Assembly: GCF_002099425.1 (NCBI RefSeq) | Contig: NW_018343973.1 | Coordinates: 4,875,001 to 4,939,000 of the forward strand | Length of the DNA: 64,000 nt | Direction: 5' to 3' | Source: Phascolarctos cinereus | Lineage: Eukaryota; Chordata; Mammalia; Diprotodontia; Phascolarctidae | Part shown: piece after piece, positions 45,119-55,659 of the stretch | Position numbering within the stretch: position 1 is the stretch's first letter | How the letters are laid out: each line of letters opens with the position of its first letter | Program-made: the position numbers and the translations under genes | The notes under the pieces: generated by a model | Told to the model about the DNA's origin: nothing | The model's database searches: none | Seen by the model: only the letters and a program-made list of their open reading frames with translations

Positions 45119-46993
45119 ACAGTGGTGGCAGAGCCAAGATGGCGGAGTAAAAGCAGTTACTTGCTTGAGCTCTCCCCCAAACCCCTCCAAATACCTGTAA
45201 AAAATGGCTCTAAACAAATTCTAGAGCAGCAGAACCCACAAAAAGACAGAGTAAAACAAATTTCCTGCCCAAGACAACCTGGATGGTTGATTGGAAAGGA
45301 CTGTTGCACCAGGCTGGGAGAGAAACACAGTTCAGTGTGGGCCCCACAGGCAAAGACCAAGCCTCAGCAAACCCAGAGAAGGCCTCAGGGGACTGAATCA
45401 AGGGGAGCTGTGGTGGTTTACAGACTTCTCAATCCACAAACACCAAAGACAGCTTAGAAGGTCAGTAGGAAAGGTCTGTGACCATGGTGAGAGAGAAACT
45501 TGGTCCCAGCCCCAGTTCCAACACAGCCCCAGGGCGGCAGCTGCTTCAAGAGCTCTGGGCCTACAGATGGAGGGGGTGATCAAGCGTCTGATCATAGGAG
45601 GATTGCAGGAATCTCTTTGCTGGCACTGAGGCAGGATTCTCTTGCTTTGGCCATGCTTGCATCTGGGTTGCAGTTGTAGGTGGTGGTTCTGGGGCAAAGA
45701 GGAGGGCTGGTGTGGTCGAGCTTGTAGTGGCAGTAGTGAAGAATCCTCCTCACAGTTCCAAAGCAGAAAAGAGTGCTTGCAGTCTCTCATAGACTAGAGC
45801 ACAGGCCAGGAAAGGAGTAAACACCACTCCTTAGATCATACCACCTTGGAAGAACTGAAAATTTATAGGTCCCTAAAAGTATCTCTGAAAACAGCTGCAT
45901 AAAATCCCTGAAGCTTGGGACAGCACACCCTCCACATGGGACAAAGAGCCCTACCTTAACAAAGAGTTAAAAATCAAATAATTAGTTGGGAACCTGAGCA
46001 AACAGTGGGGGTAAAAAATTCAGACCATAGAATCTTACTTTGGTGACAAAGAAGATCAAAACATACAACCAGAAGAAGACAACAAAGTCAAAGTTCCTAC
46101 ATCCAAAGCCCTCAAGAAAAATATGAATCAGTCCCAGGCCATGGAAGAGCTCAAAAAGGATTTTGAGAAACAAGTAAGAGAAGTAGAGGAAAAATTGGGA
46201 AGAGAAATGAGAGTGATGCAAGAAAATCGTGAAAAACAAGTCAATAGCTTGCTAAAGGAGACCCAAAAAATACTGAAGAAAATAACACCTTAAAAAATAG
46301 ACTAACCCAAATGGCAAAAGAGGTCCAAAAAAACCAGTGAGCAGAAGAATGCCTTAAAAAGCAGAATTGGCCAAATGGAAAAGGAAGTCCAAAAGCTCAC
46401 TGAAAAAAAACACTTCCTTAAAAATTAGAATGGAGCAAATAGAAGCTAATGACTTTATGAGAAATCAAGAAATTGTAAAACAAAATCAAAAGAATGAAAG
46501 AAAAAGACTATGTGAAATATCTCATTGGAAAAACAACTGACCTGGAAAATAGATCCAGGAGAGATAATTTAAAAATTATTGGACTACCTGAAAGCTATGA
46601 TCAAAAAAAGAGCCTAGACATCATCATTCAAGAAATTACCAAGAAAAACTGCCCTGATATTCTAGAACCAGAGGGTAAAATAGAAATGGAAAGAATCCAC
46701 AAATCACCTCCTGAAAGACATCCCCAAAGGAAAACACCTAGGAATATTGTAGCCAAATTCCAGAGTTTCTAGGTCAAGGAGAAAATGTTGCAAGCAGCCA
46801 GGAAGAAACAATTCAAGTATTGTGGAAATACAATCAGATAACACAAGATTTAGCAGCTTCTACATTAAGGTACAGGCTTGGAACATGATATTCCAGAGGG
46901 CAAAGGAGATAGGATTATAACCAAGAATCACCTACCCAGCAAAACTGAGTATAATCCTTCAGAGGGAAAAAATGAACATTCAGTGAAATAGAG
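45119..46993 (+). mobile_element. L1 5' UTR and ORF1, 3' part missing
   Basis: Starts 'ggcagagccaagatggcgga' (L1 5' end). ORF1 is disrupted: a Lys/Glu-rich coiled coil begins at ATG 46123 (MNQSQAMEELKKDF), and the RRM part reads DLENRSRRDNLKIIGLPESY and ERIHKSPPERHPQRKTPRNI (46494-46772). The C-terminal domain continues to about 46990 (AARKKQFKYCGN, ITKNHLP) with stops. ORF2 and the 3' UTR are absent. Stops and frameshifts show it is dead. Confidence 0.88.
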
Positions 46994-46995
46994 GA

Positions 46996-48151
46996 CAGTA
47001 GTTCTCAAACTTTTTATAATAATTGAACTTTAGGTATCTTGATAACCCTCCTGTAGTAAGATTTTTTAACAATATTCATAAAATATCTACAACTACAAAT
47101 GAGGTAAACTTGATTTTGAAAGAGATCGTTGAATATTTCTGCTCCTTCGAAAAATTTACCAAAAAAAAAAGAGTTCCAGAAGAAGGAACCTCTTGTCATC
47201 CCTTCTAAACCTGCTGTTTTACTTCCAACCTGCTTAGTAGAACATTTTTTAAAAATCTTTAAGAACCATTTTTGTTTTCAACCACAACAAATCTCTTTCC
47301 ATGGGACCAGTGGAAGAAAATGCAAATGCTAAGATATGGTAGTTCACTGTAAGTCAATATAGAATCAAAGAGGAAAGAGACCAATTTTGTACCCTGTAGA
47401 GTTCACAGCAAGAGGAGCCTGTGGACAGCTAAAAATGAAAGTCTAAAATAACTCCTTCTGTCTGGAACCCCACTCCAGCTCTATTAAAAGGGGCAATACT
47501 TAATCCACTTAATTAGATCCACTTAACCTACTTAAACAATGAAAATAGCGGGCTTTTGGGAGTGTATAGGGACTAGTGGAGCAAGCAGACATGAAGAAGT
47601 ATAGTAGAAGCACCACTGAAGCAAAACAAGAGAAGTAATAGTTCTTGAGAAGCATAGAGAGCTAGGAGTGGAGGCCAGAAATATTGGACATCAGGATACT
47701 TGTTCAGAGGCTCTCTCTCCAACTCAATTTTCAGCCACAAATAGCCTGAGAGAGAAGAGGGTAATAGCAGCCCTTATTTTTATTCCTACTTTACCTTTTA
47801 GGTTCTACTGGTAACCTTTTCAGAAGTGGGGTGGAAAAGCAGTATTTTACAGTGATTTGACTCAGCTCAGCTCCTCAGCTTTGGCTAGGCTCCTGTGCCA
47901 GGCAGGAACCTTGGCTAAGACAGGCAACGAAGACACAAGGTAGTGACAGATTCTTCAGACCCTGGCTGCCATGGCATGTGTGATTATAGCTGTAACTACA
48001 ATAGCACCTGAGTGATGGAGTCCAGCATAGACAATAATGTGGACAACTTTGCTGAATGTGCTTATTACCATTACACAAGTTTTTTTACCTCCATGAAACT
48101 GCTGGAACACTTTATGGAAACTCAAAGGTCTGCAGGGTATAGTCTGAGAAA
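46996..48151. mobile_element. Possible non-autonomous hAT (Charlie-like) element
   Basis: Left end CAGTAGTTCTCAAACTTT (46996-47013) resembles the hAT-Charlie terminus; the right end, reversed, reads CAGTTTTTCTCAGACTAT (about 14 of 18 match). It lies between the L1 ORF1 and resumed L2 sequence. No transposase motif recognised in the 1.15 kb interior and no clear 8-bp duplication, so the call is tentative. Confidence 0.45.
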
Positions 48152-48237
48152 AACTGCTTTAAGAATATTGATCTGGCTGGGGTATGTGTAGGATAGACTG
48201 AATTTGAAAGAGAATGGAGGTTGCTAAAAGCCTATTG
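48152..48237 (-). mobile_element. L2, antisense, right part of the split copy
   Basis: 'gatctggctggggtatgtgt', 'ggatagactgaatttgaaag' and 'gttgctaaaagcctattga' are reversed L2. About 70 bp expected between the two halves are missing. Confidence 0.55.
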
Positions 48238-48503
48238 AATGAAGTAAGTTTGTTTTTGTTGTGGTTCATTGGTTTTAGTCATGTCTGACTCTTCATGACC
48301 CCATATGGGATTCTCCTGGCAAAGATGCTGGAGTGGTTTGCCTTTTCCTTCTCCAGCTCATTTTACAGATGAGGCAGCTGAGGCAAAAAAGGTGAAGTGA
48401 CTTGCCCGGGGTCACACAGCTAGTAAGGGTCTGAGGCCAGGTCTGAACTCAGGAAGTCGAGTTCCCTATCCACTGCACCACCTAGCTGCCTCCAATGAAG
48501 TAA
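48238..48503 (-). mobile_element. Mar1 SINE with perfect 10-bp target duplication
   Basis: Body 48248-48493: 'tagtcatgtctgactcttca', 'cagatgaggcagctgaggca', 'cccggggtcacacagctagt' and 'gcaccacctagctgcctcc'. AATGAAGTAA is at 48238-48247 and 48494-48503. Confidence 0.93.
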
Positions 48504-48519
48504 TGAGGTAATATAAATA

Positions 48520-48690
48520 GAGGCAATGTGCTCTGAGGGATAGAGTACTATACATGGGGTCAGGAAGACTTGGGTTGGATTACAGGCAGCACGGTGAAAT
48601 GGAAAGAGTCCTGAATTTAAACTCAGTGGAATCCTGGTTCAAATCCCTGCTCTGCCTTTCAGTACTTAAATGATCTTGGACAAGTCTAAC
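48520..48690 (+). mobile_element. Two CORE-SINE heads in series
   Basis: A truncated head (48525-48575, 'gagggatagagtactataca') followed by a second SINE from 48580 ('cagcacggtgaaatggaaag', 'ggttcaaatccctgctctgc', 'atgatcttggacaagtct'). Confidence 0.6.
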
Positions 48691-48694
48691 TCTA

Positions 48695-48810
48695 GACTTG
48701 AGCTAGAATGGACCTCAGCCACCATCTAGCCTAATATATACCTGGAAAAAAAAATCTCCTCTACAACTTACCTGACAGGTGGCCATCCAGCCTCTTGCTA
48801 GATAAAGAGA
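48695..48810 (-). mobile_element. CR1/L3 3' tail, antisense
   Basis: 'gagctagaatggacctcagc', 'caccatctagcctaatatat' and 'ggtggccatccagcctcttg' are the reversed CR1 end. Confidence 0.6.
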
Positions 48811-49085
48811 TAGGACTAAAACCTGGGAGTATAGAACTATTATGTTTCATTCAGCATTAATTAAATCAGTATTAAAATATTAGCTCAGAATTCCAGCTGA
48901 TGGTATTTTAAGTTGATACTTTTTTGAACTTCTGTACAAGTGATGTTTTTCTCTGTCAATAACTAATATTCTCTTACCTGGTGGATTATGTTATAACATG
49001 TTGTCTGTATTAACTAATTTAGCTGAGTAAATCGAAATTTTTCACATTCACTCCTTGTATGTATGTATATATATATGTCTGTATG

Positions 49086-49120
<35 letters not shown>

Positions 49121-50589
49121 ATACACTTTCCTGAAGAGAATTCTGACTTCATCCTATCTTTGCAAAAGAAACTAGTTTGACATATTCATTCAAAGCCCAG
49201 CATATTTTCCATACCCTCTCTGATAGTTACAAAAAGATTTATGCAAGCAATTAATCTTTTTTCCATGCCTGTCCTTATTCTCTTTCTTAATCAGCCTTAC
49301 ACTGGCCATGAAGAGTCTAGGATGTTTTGGATTTTTAATATGGCAGCAGATTTTGATGTAATATAAATAGTGAATTATTACTTTACACCAATATCAAACA
49401 GAAGGGGAAACTAGATGGTGTGAATGAAAACTCTCATGCAAATACAAATATCTTCAACTACAGCAGGGAGAACCAAAATTATTGGCAAAGTAAATTGCAT
49501 TTCTAGCTTCCTTTTTACAGTTTTGGCATGCAGGGAATGATTTCTTTTAGTATTTCTGCCAGGTTTTGTTTTGGGATGCTGCATTTGGTGCTGGGGGGAG
49601 TGGTTGTGTAGTATTCATACATATATTTGTTTTAGCATTTCAGGTTTATGAGATGAAGTTTTATATGGGACATAGGACACTCCTTACCCCCCATTCAAGC
49701 TGGTTGTTGCCAAATATAATTTGAAAGCATATTATTGTAAATTGTCACCATTTACCCTCCCTATACATCTGAATATGATATCAATAGCAACATTGGACAA
49801 AAATTAACCTGTCCAGTGTAGAGAGCAGGTTGCTTTTTTAATGTAGTACAGAGCAACATTTACTGACAAGCTGAACTCAGCTATCATCAAAATTAGAGAT
49901 AAAAGTATTTTAAGGAAGGTATTTACTTACTATATACACTTTGTAAGAGTGTTTACTTATTGAAATGACAGGATTTTATCTTATTGAAAGGATTTTATAT
50001 TTATCTATACTTTATCTATATATATACATAGATATATAGATATATAGAATATATACATTCTATATATATTTATCTTTTTTTTTTCATTTTTCCAGGTTAA
50101 GGCTATCATAACCATCTGAATAATTCCCCTATCTGCCATTATATTCTTTGTACCTTGTTTTTACTGGATATTCCTTGTACTTGCACAACCAAAGTATACA
50201 TGTTTAGTTCACTTTAAAGTTTCTTCAGTGTGTTTATTCAGTGATTATTAAATATAGAAATATAAGGTCTTTGGGATAGAAACTGTGTCTGTCTTAAATC
50301 CATTAAGCTTTATATTATTATTATATTATACATATATTATTATATCATTATAATGCACTTTACCTTAAGATGAAAAGCATCCAAATAGAGTCCTTACCAG
50401 ACTCTGTACTCCTTTAATAAAGGAAATTACTGCAAACAAGGGCCACTGACTAGTATTTTGATTATTGGTATGAGTAATAGACTAATATATATATATATAT
50501 CAAAGTCACATTGACTTTTAAAATGTCATTATCTATTATATTTATTTAATATATTTTATTATTCATCATCATCCTAGATGTCTTAGAAT
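48811..50589. other. Intronic stretch with microsatellites only
   Basis: (TATG/GT)n at 49056-49121, (TATC/ATAG)n at 50000-50070 and (TA)n at 50485-50500. No TE or coding signal recognised in between. Confidence 0.5.
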
Positions 50590-50760
50590 TTAGAAATGAT
50601 CTGGTATAATATAAAGGAAATTGAACTGGGAGTTTGGGACCATGAATTGGCTGTGCCATTAATTTAACTGTGTTCCCTTAAAGTTAATTAACATGTCTGG
50701 GACTTAGTTTCTTCACCTATAAAATGAAAGGATTAGAGTCTGGAGCTCCTTCCATCTAGT
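50590..50760 (+). mobile_element. MIR3/THER2-like SINE
   Basis: 'ttgaactgggagtttgggac', 'tctgggacttagtttcttca' and 'ggagctccttccatctag'. Confidence 0.6.
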
Positions 50761-50945
50761 AGTAATAGTAGTAGTAGTAGTAGTAGATAACATTTATGTA
50801 GCACTTTAAGGATTATAAAGCACTTTAAAATATTATTTCATTTTATCTTCCTTAGAAGGTAGGCATTATTCTTACTCCACAAGAAACTGAAACAGAGATA
50901 AATGAAGTGACTTGCCCAGGGTCACACAGCCAGTAAATGTCTCTA
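50757..50945 (-). mobile_element. MIR/MON1-type SINE, antisense, with (AGT)n
   Basis: (AGT)n at 50758-50787, then 'catttatgtagcactttaag', 'acttgcccagggtcacacag' and 'ccagtaaatgtct'. Confidence 0.75.
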
Positions 50946-51114
50946 GCAGAAAGTCTCTGAGAAGCTAACCAATGAGGACAGTCCCATGCAAATGGCCCTT
51001 TGCGGCAAAGGTTAATAAAAAAAAATCCGCTGGCATGCATAACATGGCCATTTTGAATTCTTTGAATTCCTCTTAAACCTAACTTCCTCCCCCAAACTCC
51101 TACACACATATATT

Positions 51115-51505
51115 CTGCAGTGTAATGTTACTGGCCTCCTTGCTGTGCCTTGAGCAAGATTCTCCAACTTCCAATTCTAGACGTTTTCCCCGGCAGTCTC
51201 CCGTGCCTGGAATGCTCTCCCTCCTTCCCCATTACCACTGTGTGACCTCTCTTGCTTCAATTCCATCTAAAATCTCACTTTCTGCAGGAAGCCTTTCCTG
51301 ATTCCTCTTAATTCTAGTGCCATCCCCCTCTTGGTTATTTCCAATTCGTCCTGTAGTTAGTTTATTTGTACATGCTTGTTTGCTTGTTATCTCCCCCATT
51401 AGAATGTGAGCTCCTTCAGAACAGACCATCTGTAGTCTTTGTATGCCCAGAGCTTAACATAATGCCCAGCATGTGGTAGGCTCTTAAATGTTTATTGATT
51501 ACCTA
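51115..51505 (+). mobile_element. L2 3' region
   Basis: 'ctcccgtgcctggaatgctc', 'ctgcaggaagcctttcctga', 'cccccattagaatgtgagct' and 'gcccagcatgtggtaggctc'. Moderately diverged. Ends 360 bp before the first exon. Confidence 0.85.
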
Positions 51506-51514
51506 GTCTTTGAC

Positions 51515-51670
51515 CCTAGAGAATCACTTAACCTCTGTAGCTTTCCTTATCTGTGAAATGGATGTAGTAATAACACCTACCTCACAGGATTTTTGTATCA
51601 AATGATAAAATACATGTGAAGAACTTTGGTGAACTTTAAAGTGCTTTGTAAATATGTTATGATTATTAAT
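51515..51670 (+). mobile_element. MIR SINE, 3' half
   Basis: 'agagaatcacttaacctctg', 'taacacctacctcacaggat' and 'ctttaaagtgctttgtaaat'. Nearest repeat upstream of the 51865 exon. Confidence 0.75.
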
Positions 51671-51864
51671 AACATTTATTATTTTATAGATAGATGGGTG
51701 AAATTTCCCCAGGCCTTTTTAGCTTACCTCCTGATAACCATGATGATTCTTAGATTTCATTTCCATCGTACCTTTTTAAAATGACTTGATTAATCTATAC
51801 AACAATCTAAAGAAAAAATAATAAGGTATTCCTTTTTCTCAATGTGTGTTGGTTTTTGTTTCAG

Positions 51865-51919
51865 CTTTCTAGAAAGAATTGACAGCGTCAGTTTGATTGA
51901 CTACACACCCACAGACCAG
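51865..51919 (+). CDS. GNAL: GNAL internal exon (end of helical domain)
   Basis: Encodes (Y)FLERIDSVSLIDYTPTDQ. The first C completes a Tyr codon split with the previous exon, and the exon ends exactly after CAG (phase 0). It is bounded by a pyrimidine-rich acceptor ending TTTCAG and a consensus donor gtaagt. The peptide matches G-alpha-olf (FLERIDSVSLVDYTPTDQ as I recall the human protein, one V-to-I change) and not G-alpha-s (FLDKIDVIKQADYVPSDQ), so this is GNAL and not GNAS. It forms the last part of the alpha-helical domain, just before switch I. G-alpha-olf couples odorant and striatal D1/A2A receptors to adenylyl cyclase at the plasma membrane. The 55-nt length keeps the phase needed for the next exon. 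Confidence 0.96.
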
Positions 51920-52149
51920 GTAAGTGGGGTTGAGAGCATGTTACCACCTGTTTTCAAAGCCATGGCAGCTTCCAGTGTCATGCAGAAACCATTAGAAAGA
52001 CTAGGGATGATGACAATACAATAGTTATGATGATTCTTGAAAATCTACCATGCTCACCTACCCAAGCCATTTGAATATTTACAAGGTGGCTTTTTTTTCC
52101 TTTAAAATACTACTTGAAGTTTCTGGAAGTGACATATGGACTTTTGGAT
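51920..52149. other. Intron start, no element
   Basis: No repeat recognised between the exon and the next MIR. Confidence 0.5.
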
Positions 52150-52345
52150 AGAACACTGGGCTACTGGTCAAGAAACCTAGGCTTCTAATTTGTTATGTGA
52201 ATAGCATCATTGACTGTACCTTATTTTTCTCATCTGTAAAATGAGAGTAAGAATAACTGGCCTATCTGTGTTACAGGGCTGTTATAAAATAAGAAAATAT
52301 CAGTGAACCTATCTTAGAAGTTAAAGCAGTACACAAATGCTAAAT
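52150..52345 (+). mobile_element. MIR SINE
   Basis: 'gatagaacactgggctactg', 'ctcatctgtaaaatgagagt' and 'tgttacagggctgttataaa'. Confidence 0.7.
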
Positions 52346-52518
52346 ATTGTTTTATTGTATTTGTCAGAAATATTTCCCAGGCAGAAACTTGAGAATTGTT
52401 TTTGTGCTAAAAACAAGTTATTTGTGAAAAGTGATATTTTCCCCTTGTTTTTATTAGGTTTTATACCTGCCAACCTCATAAACTGTTAAGCATTTTTTTT
52501 TTAATTCTAAAACAAGAT

Positions 52519-52665
52519 CAGCTAGATGGTACATGGATAGAGCACCAGCCCTGGAGTCAGGAGGACCTGAGTTCAAATCCAGCCTCAGACATATAACACT
52601 TACTAGCTGTGTGACTCTGGGCAAGTCACTTAACCCCAAATGCCTCACCAAAAAAAAAAAAAAAG
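52519..52665 (+). mobile_element. WSINE1-like SINE, slightly 5'-truncated
   Basis: 'cagctagatggtacatggat', 'ctggagtcaggaggacctga', 'tgactctgggcaagtcactt', 'aaatgcctcacc' and poly(A). Confidence 0.9.
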
Positions 52666-52667
52666 AT

Positions 52668-52755
52668 CATAGAATCATAAAGCTAGAAGGGGCACCAAAC
52701 ATCATCTAGTCCAACCTCATATTTCTTTAAAGATAAGGAAACTCAAAGAGGCTCA
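52668..52755 (-). mobile_element. MIR/CR1-tail type fragment, antisense
   Basis: 'catagaatcataaagctaga' and 'catctagtccaacctcatat' then 'gataaggaaactcaaagag'. Confidence 0.55.
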
Positions 52756-55049
52756 ACTTTTAAAAACTAATATTCTTTAAATTCTGTGTCATATGTTAAC
52801 TTTTTCACCAGAACAAATTACTTTAATAAAAGCAAAGAACATGATTTTTATCAAATGCTGCAAGTAGAAGTACCAATATTAGTATTGCCTGGGAGCTATT
52901 CTCTCAGCAATCCCAAATGTCATTTAAATGATTCAAGCCTTGAATTTTCTTATGTTACCAAGCACTCTGATGCTTCCAAGCAACAGGTTGAAAATTCCTA
53001 AGCTGACATCCAACTAAATTATATAACATTCTCCTTTAGTCAAAGCTTCTCTTGGCTTTCCTTAGAAATTACATGGGGAAACATAATAAATCTTTTATTG
53101 GGAGAAAATTTAATCTTTTTACGTGGGAGCTTTCTTTCTATTGCAAACCTTTCAGGTGACTTGTATCTCTGACAAACAAATTTAATCATTAATTTCACAA
53201 AATACAAAATAAGACAGTTTCACATACTTTTATAAATGTTTATACTAAGTAGTAGTGCTCTATTATTCGACTATAAGTGCTTCTAAATAATAATGCTTTC
53301 ACTGAAGCTATAATGCAGAATTTGCTATTTCTCCTGATAATCTGGTTTAGATATTAAATTTTTATTTCTCTTTTTATTTTCATTTTTAGGACAAGTTAGT
53401 ATGTGTATTTGTTCATGTATTTTAAATAGTATAAACAGTGTATATTCGCAGAGAAATATGCAAAATGGTTATCTGTGTCTGTCTACAGGAAGGCAAAGAA
53501 AATGTTCTTTTTCTCCCTCCTTCTGGAATAAAAGGAAACAGCTTTTAAAACAGATGAATATTGGCGATTTTCTAAGTGTAACTACTGATTATGTCATCCC
53601 TAAGAGAGAAGCCAAATGGTGCTGCAGAAGGAATATAAACACATAGTAACCTCTTCTTAATTCAATAAAATTGCCAGAATCAAAATAAGTTTCATCAGCA
53701 AAAATAGAAATAGTACCACTGGTAACTCTCATTCCTGTTACAGTTGTGAGCAGAAAAGACAAACCTTTATTTTACCAAGCAATATAAATTTTGTTCTTTG
53801 TTTATTTAGTGTCTTGTCTTTTGCCAGGGTCATAAGTGTACTTTAAACAGCCATTTATTTATGGGATCATGGTGGTAATTCAGTGTTTCTCCACTGGTCC
53901 GGAGTAGTACCAGAACCCACTACTGTTTTTGTAAAGTGATAGGGGAATATCTCCTGGTCCTTGGCATGTATCCTTGAACCATGAGGCATCATCACAGAGT
54001 CAAGGAACCCCTGGACTATATTCAGTGTCCTGGGTCCAACAAGGACATGTTTGTGTAGTACACAGCCACTTCAAGAGGTTCCTCTCTGCAACCAACCAAC
54101 TTTTGTTCCAATTGTCACCCGGAAAAGCCTATATGTCCCCATCTCTTTCCAGGAAAGTCAATTTATGCTTCCCAATATCTCTTGTGTGAATTGAAGCATC
54201 TAGAACTCAACCAAAGGCCTCTGACATTCTTGAGCTGAACTCAAATGTCTAGGGAGGACTCTACAAGGTAGCTGGATCAAATGAGCAGCATATAGGAAAT
54301 ACTCTGAAATGAAAAAGGAGAATATGTATCCAAATATAAGTTATAGTTAATATTTTTGTTATTATTCTTAGTGCTTAAACCTATGCCCCAGAGCTGCCCC
54401 AGACCATGTATGCATATATAGACACACATATACATGCACACACAAATAAATGAATAAATAAAAATGCCCTTAAAGTATTCAGTGCTTCAATGACACCTTA
54501 ATAGATTAGTTCAATAGATTAGATAGAAAACCCAGTTCCTAGGAAGAAGAAAATAATACTATGACAATAGTATGGTGACAATAATATATTTAATAGGTCA
54601 ACTGTGTAAAATGATATGGTTTTCTCATTGATGATTGATTCCTTAATTTAAAGTGACTGGTAATTTGACCGTACTAGCCTTTCACTCAAGTAGAATAGAA
54701 GTGTGAAGAAAGCCAGACCACAAGACCATAATCAATTGCCATCTGCTCCAGGATTCTCTATCATCTACAGATGTGGAATTGAGCTTCTTATGGTTTATGT
54801 TCTAATTTTTCCTGAAGCTTAAGGTGAAGCCTCTCTCCACTTGTGCTAACAGAATTAGAGCTTCTATATGAGAGGAAAGGAGCTTTTTCTGTGAAAACTC
54901 ATTAATTTAGGTGTGCGCTGGGTGCATAATGCCCCATAGAATGCTTTCACAAAAGATCAAGCTTTCAGAATTCTTTATGAAAAGAAACTGACATAAGGTC
55001 ACCATTATAATTCATGTCATTTGGTATACTTATGTTTTCATATTTCTAG
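52756..55049. other. Repeat-poor intron between first and second exon
   Basis: No TE recognised in about 2.3 kb. A short CA/AAAT-rich tract lies at 54415-54465. The open frames at 53401 and 53974 lack any motif or splice support. Confidence 0.5.
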
Positions 55050-55123
55050 GATCTACTCAGATGCAGAGTTTTGACATCAGGAATTTTTGAAACACGATTT
55101 CAAGTAGATAAAGTAAATTTTCA
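55050..55123 (+). CDS. GNAL: GNAL internal exon (switch I)
   Basis: Encodes DLLRCRVLTSGIFETRFQVD followed by KVNF and two bases (CA) of a split His codon. The acceptor is tatttctag and the donor gtaagta. The exon carries switch I. The Arg of RCRVLTSG (codon AGA, 55065-55067) is the family's catalytic arginine for GTP hydrolysis and the cholera-toxin ADP-ribosylation site; the following Thr contacts Mg2+ and GTP. Nothing in the exon is broken. It lies 3.1 kb downstream of the previous exon and its 74-nt length preserves the frame. FETRFQ is the G-alpha-olf form (FETKFQ in G-alpha-s), which supports GNAL. Confidence 0.97.
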
Positions 55124-55659
55124 GTAAGTATATTGTTTCTAATTATGTACTGGTGCTGGGATCAGCTTGTAAAGAAGACAACTTTTTGCTATCATATATT
55201 TTCAACTTCCCTGTTTATAGTTTGATTAATTTTAATTGCCAGTCATTATTGTAGTGCTATAGGGACTGTTCTATAGTTCGAGAAAATAAGGACCCTCTTT
55301 GGCTTGAGCTTGAAAGAACTTAATATTCAGCTTCTGTCAAATGAGATGAAAACAGATGATTAGGCTGAGTTTATCTCTTGATGCTGCTATAATTATCTGG
55401 GTGTTTGTAGTGTTTTTTAAGGATCTGGAATATTGATTTTTTTTGTCATTTAATTGAAAACAGAAGTAGAAATACCAAAATAGTATCAGCATTTTAGTAG
55501 AAAAGCACATTAAACTTATACTAATCCTACTATTGAGTGAAATTTCATATAGAGTAATATCAAACTTCCTATAACACACCTGCTTGTGGAGCATTCGGTG
55601 GCTGTCTTGCTGAATCCAGGTCAGGTTCCTCACAGCCAACAACTGGCTTCATCTTGCTT
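55124..55659. other. Intronic stretch, no recognised element
   Basis: The 101-residue antisense frame (55337-55642) has no recognisable motif. Confidence 0.45.

Larger units (their letters stand above)
1..51864 (+). other. GNAL: Inferred large GNAL intron (3' part or all)
   Basis: The first exon seen begins mid-codon behind an acceptor, so the DNA to its left is GNAL intron. I searched for the preceding exon (the NEYQLIDCAQ-type segment) and did not find it, so the intron is at least about 51.8 kb unless a small exon was missed. It is filled with LINE and SINE copies listed separately. The short ORFs in it are repeat pieces or chance. Confidence 0.75.

Noticed and set aside
45026-45457. 143-residue open frame across 45 kb
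   Set aside because: Runs from L2 into the L1 5' UTR; chance frame in a GC-richer L1 promoter region.
46494-46772. Possible host RNA-binding protein exon
   Set aside because: The peptide is the L1 ORF1 RRM domain within an L1 copy that begins at 45119.
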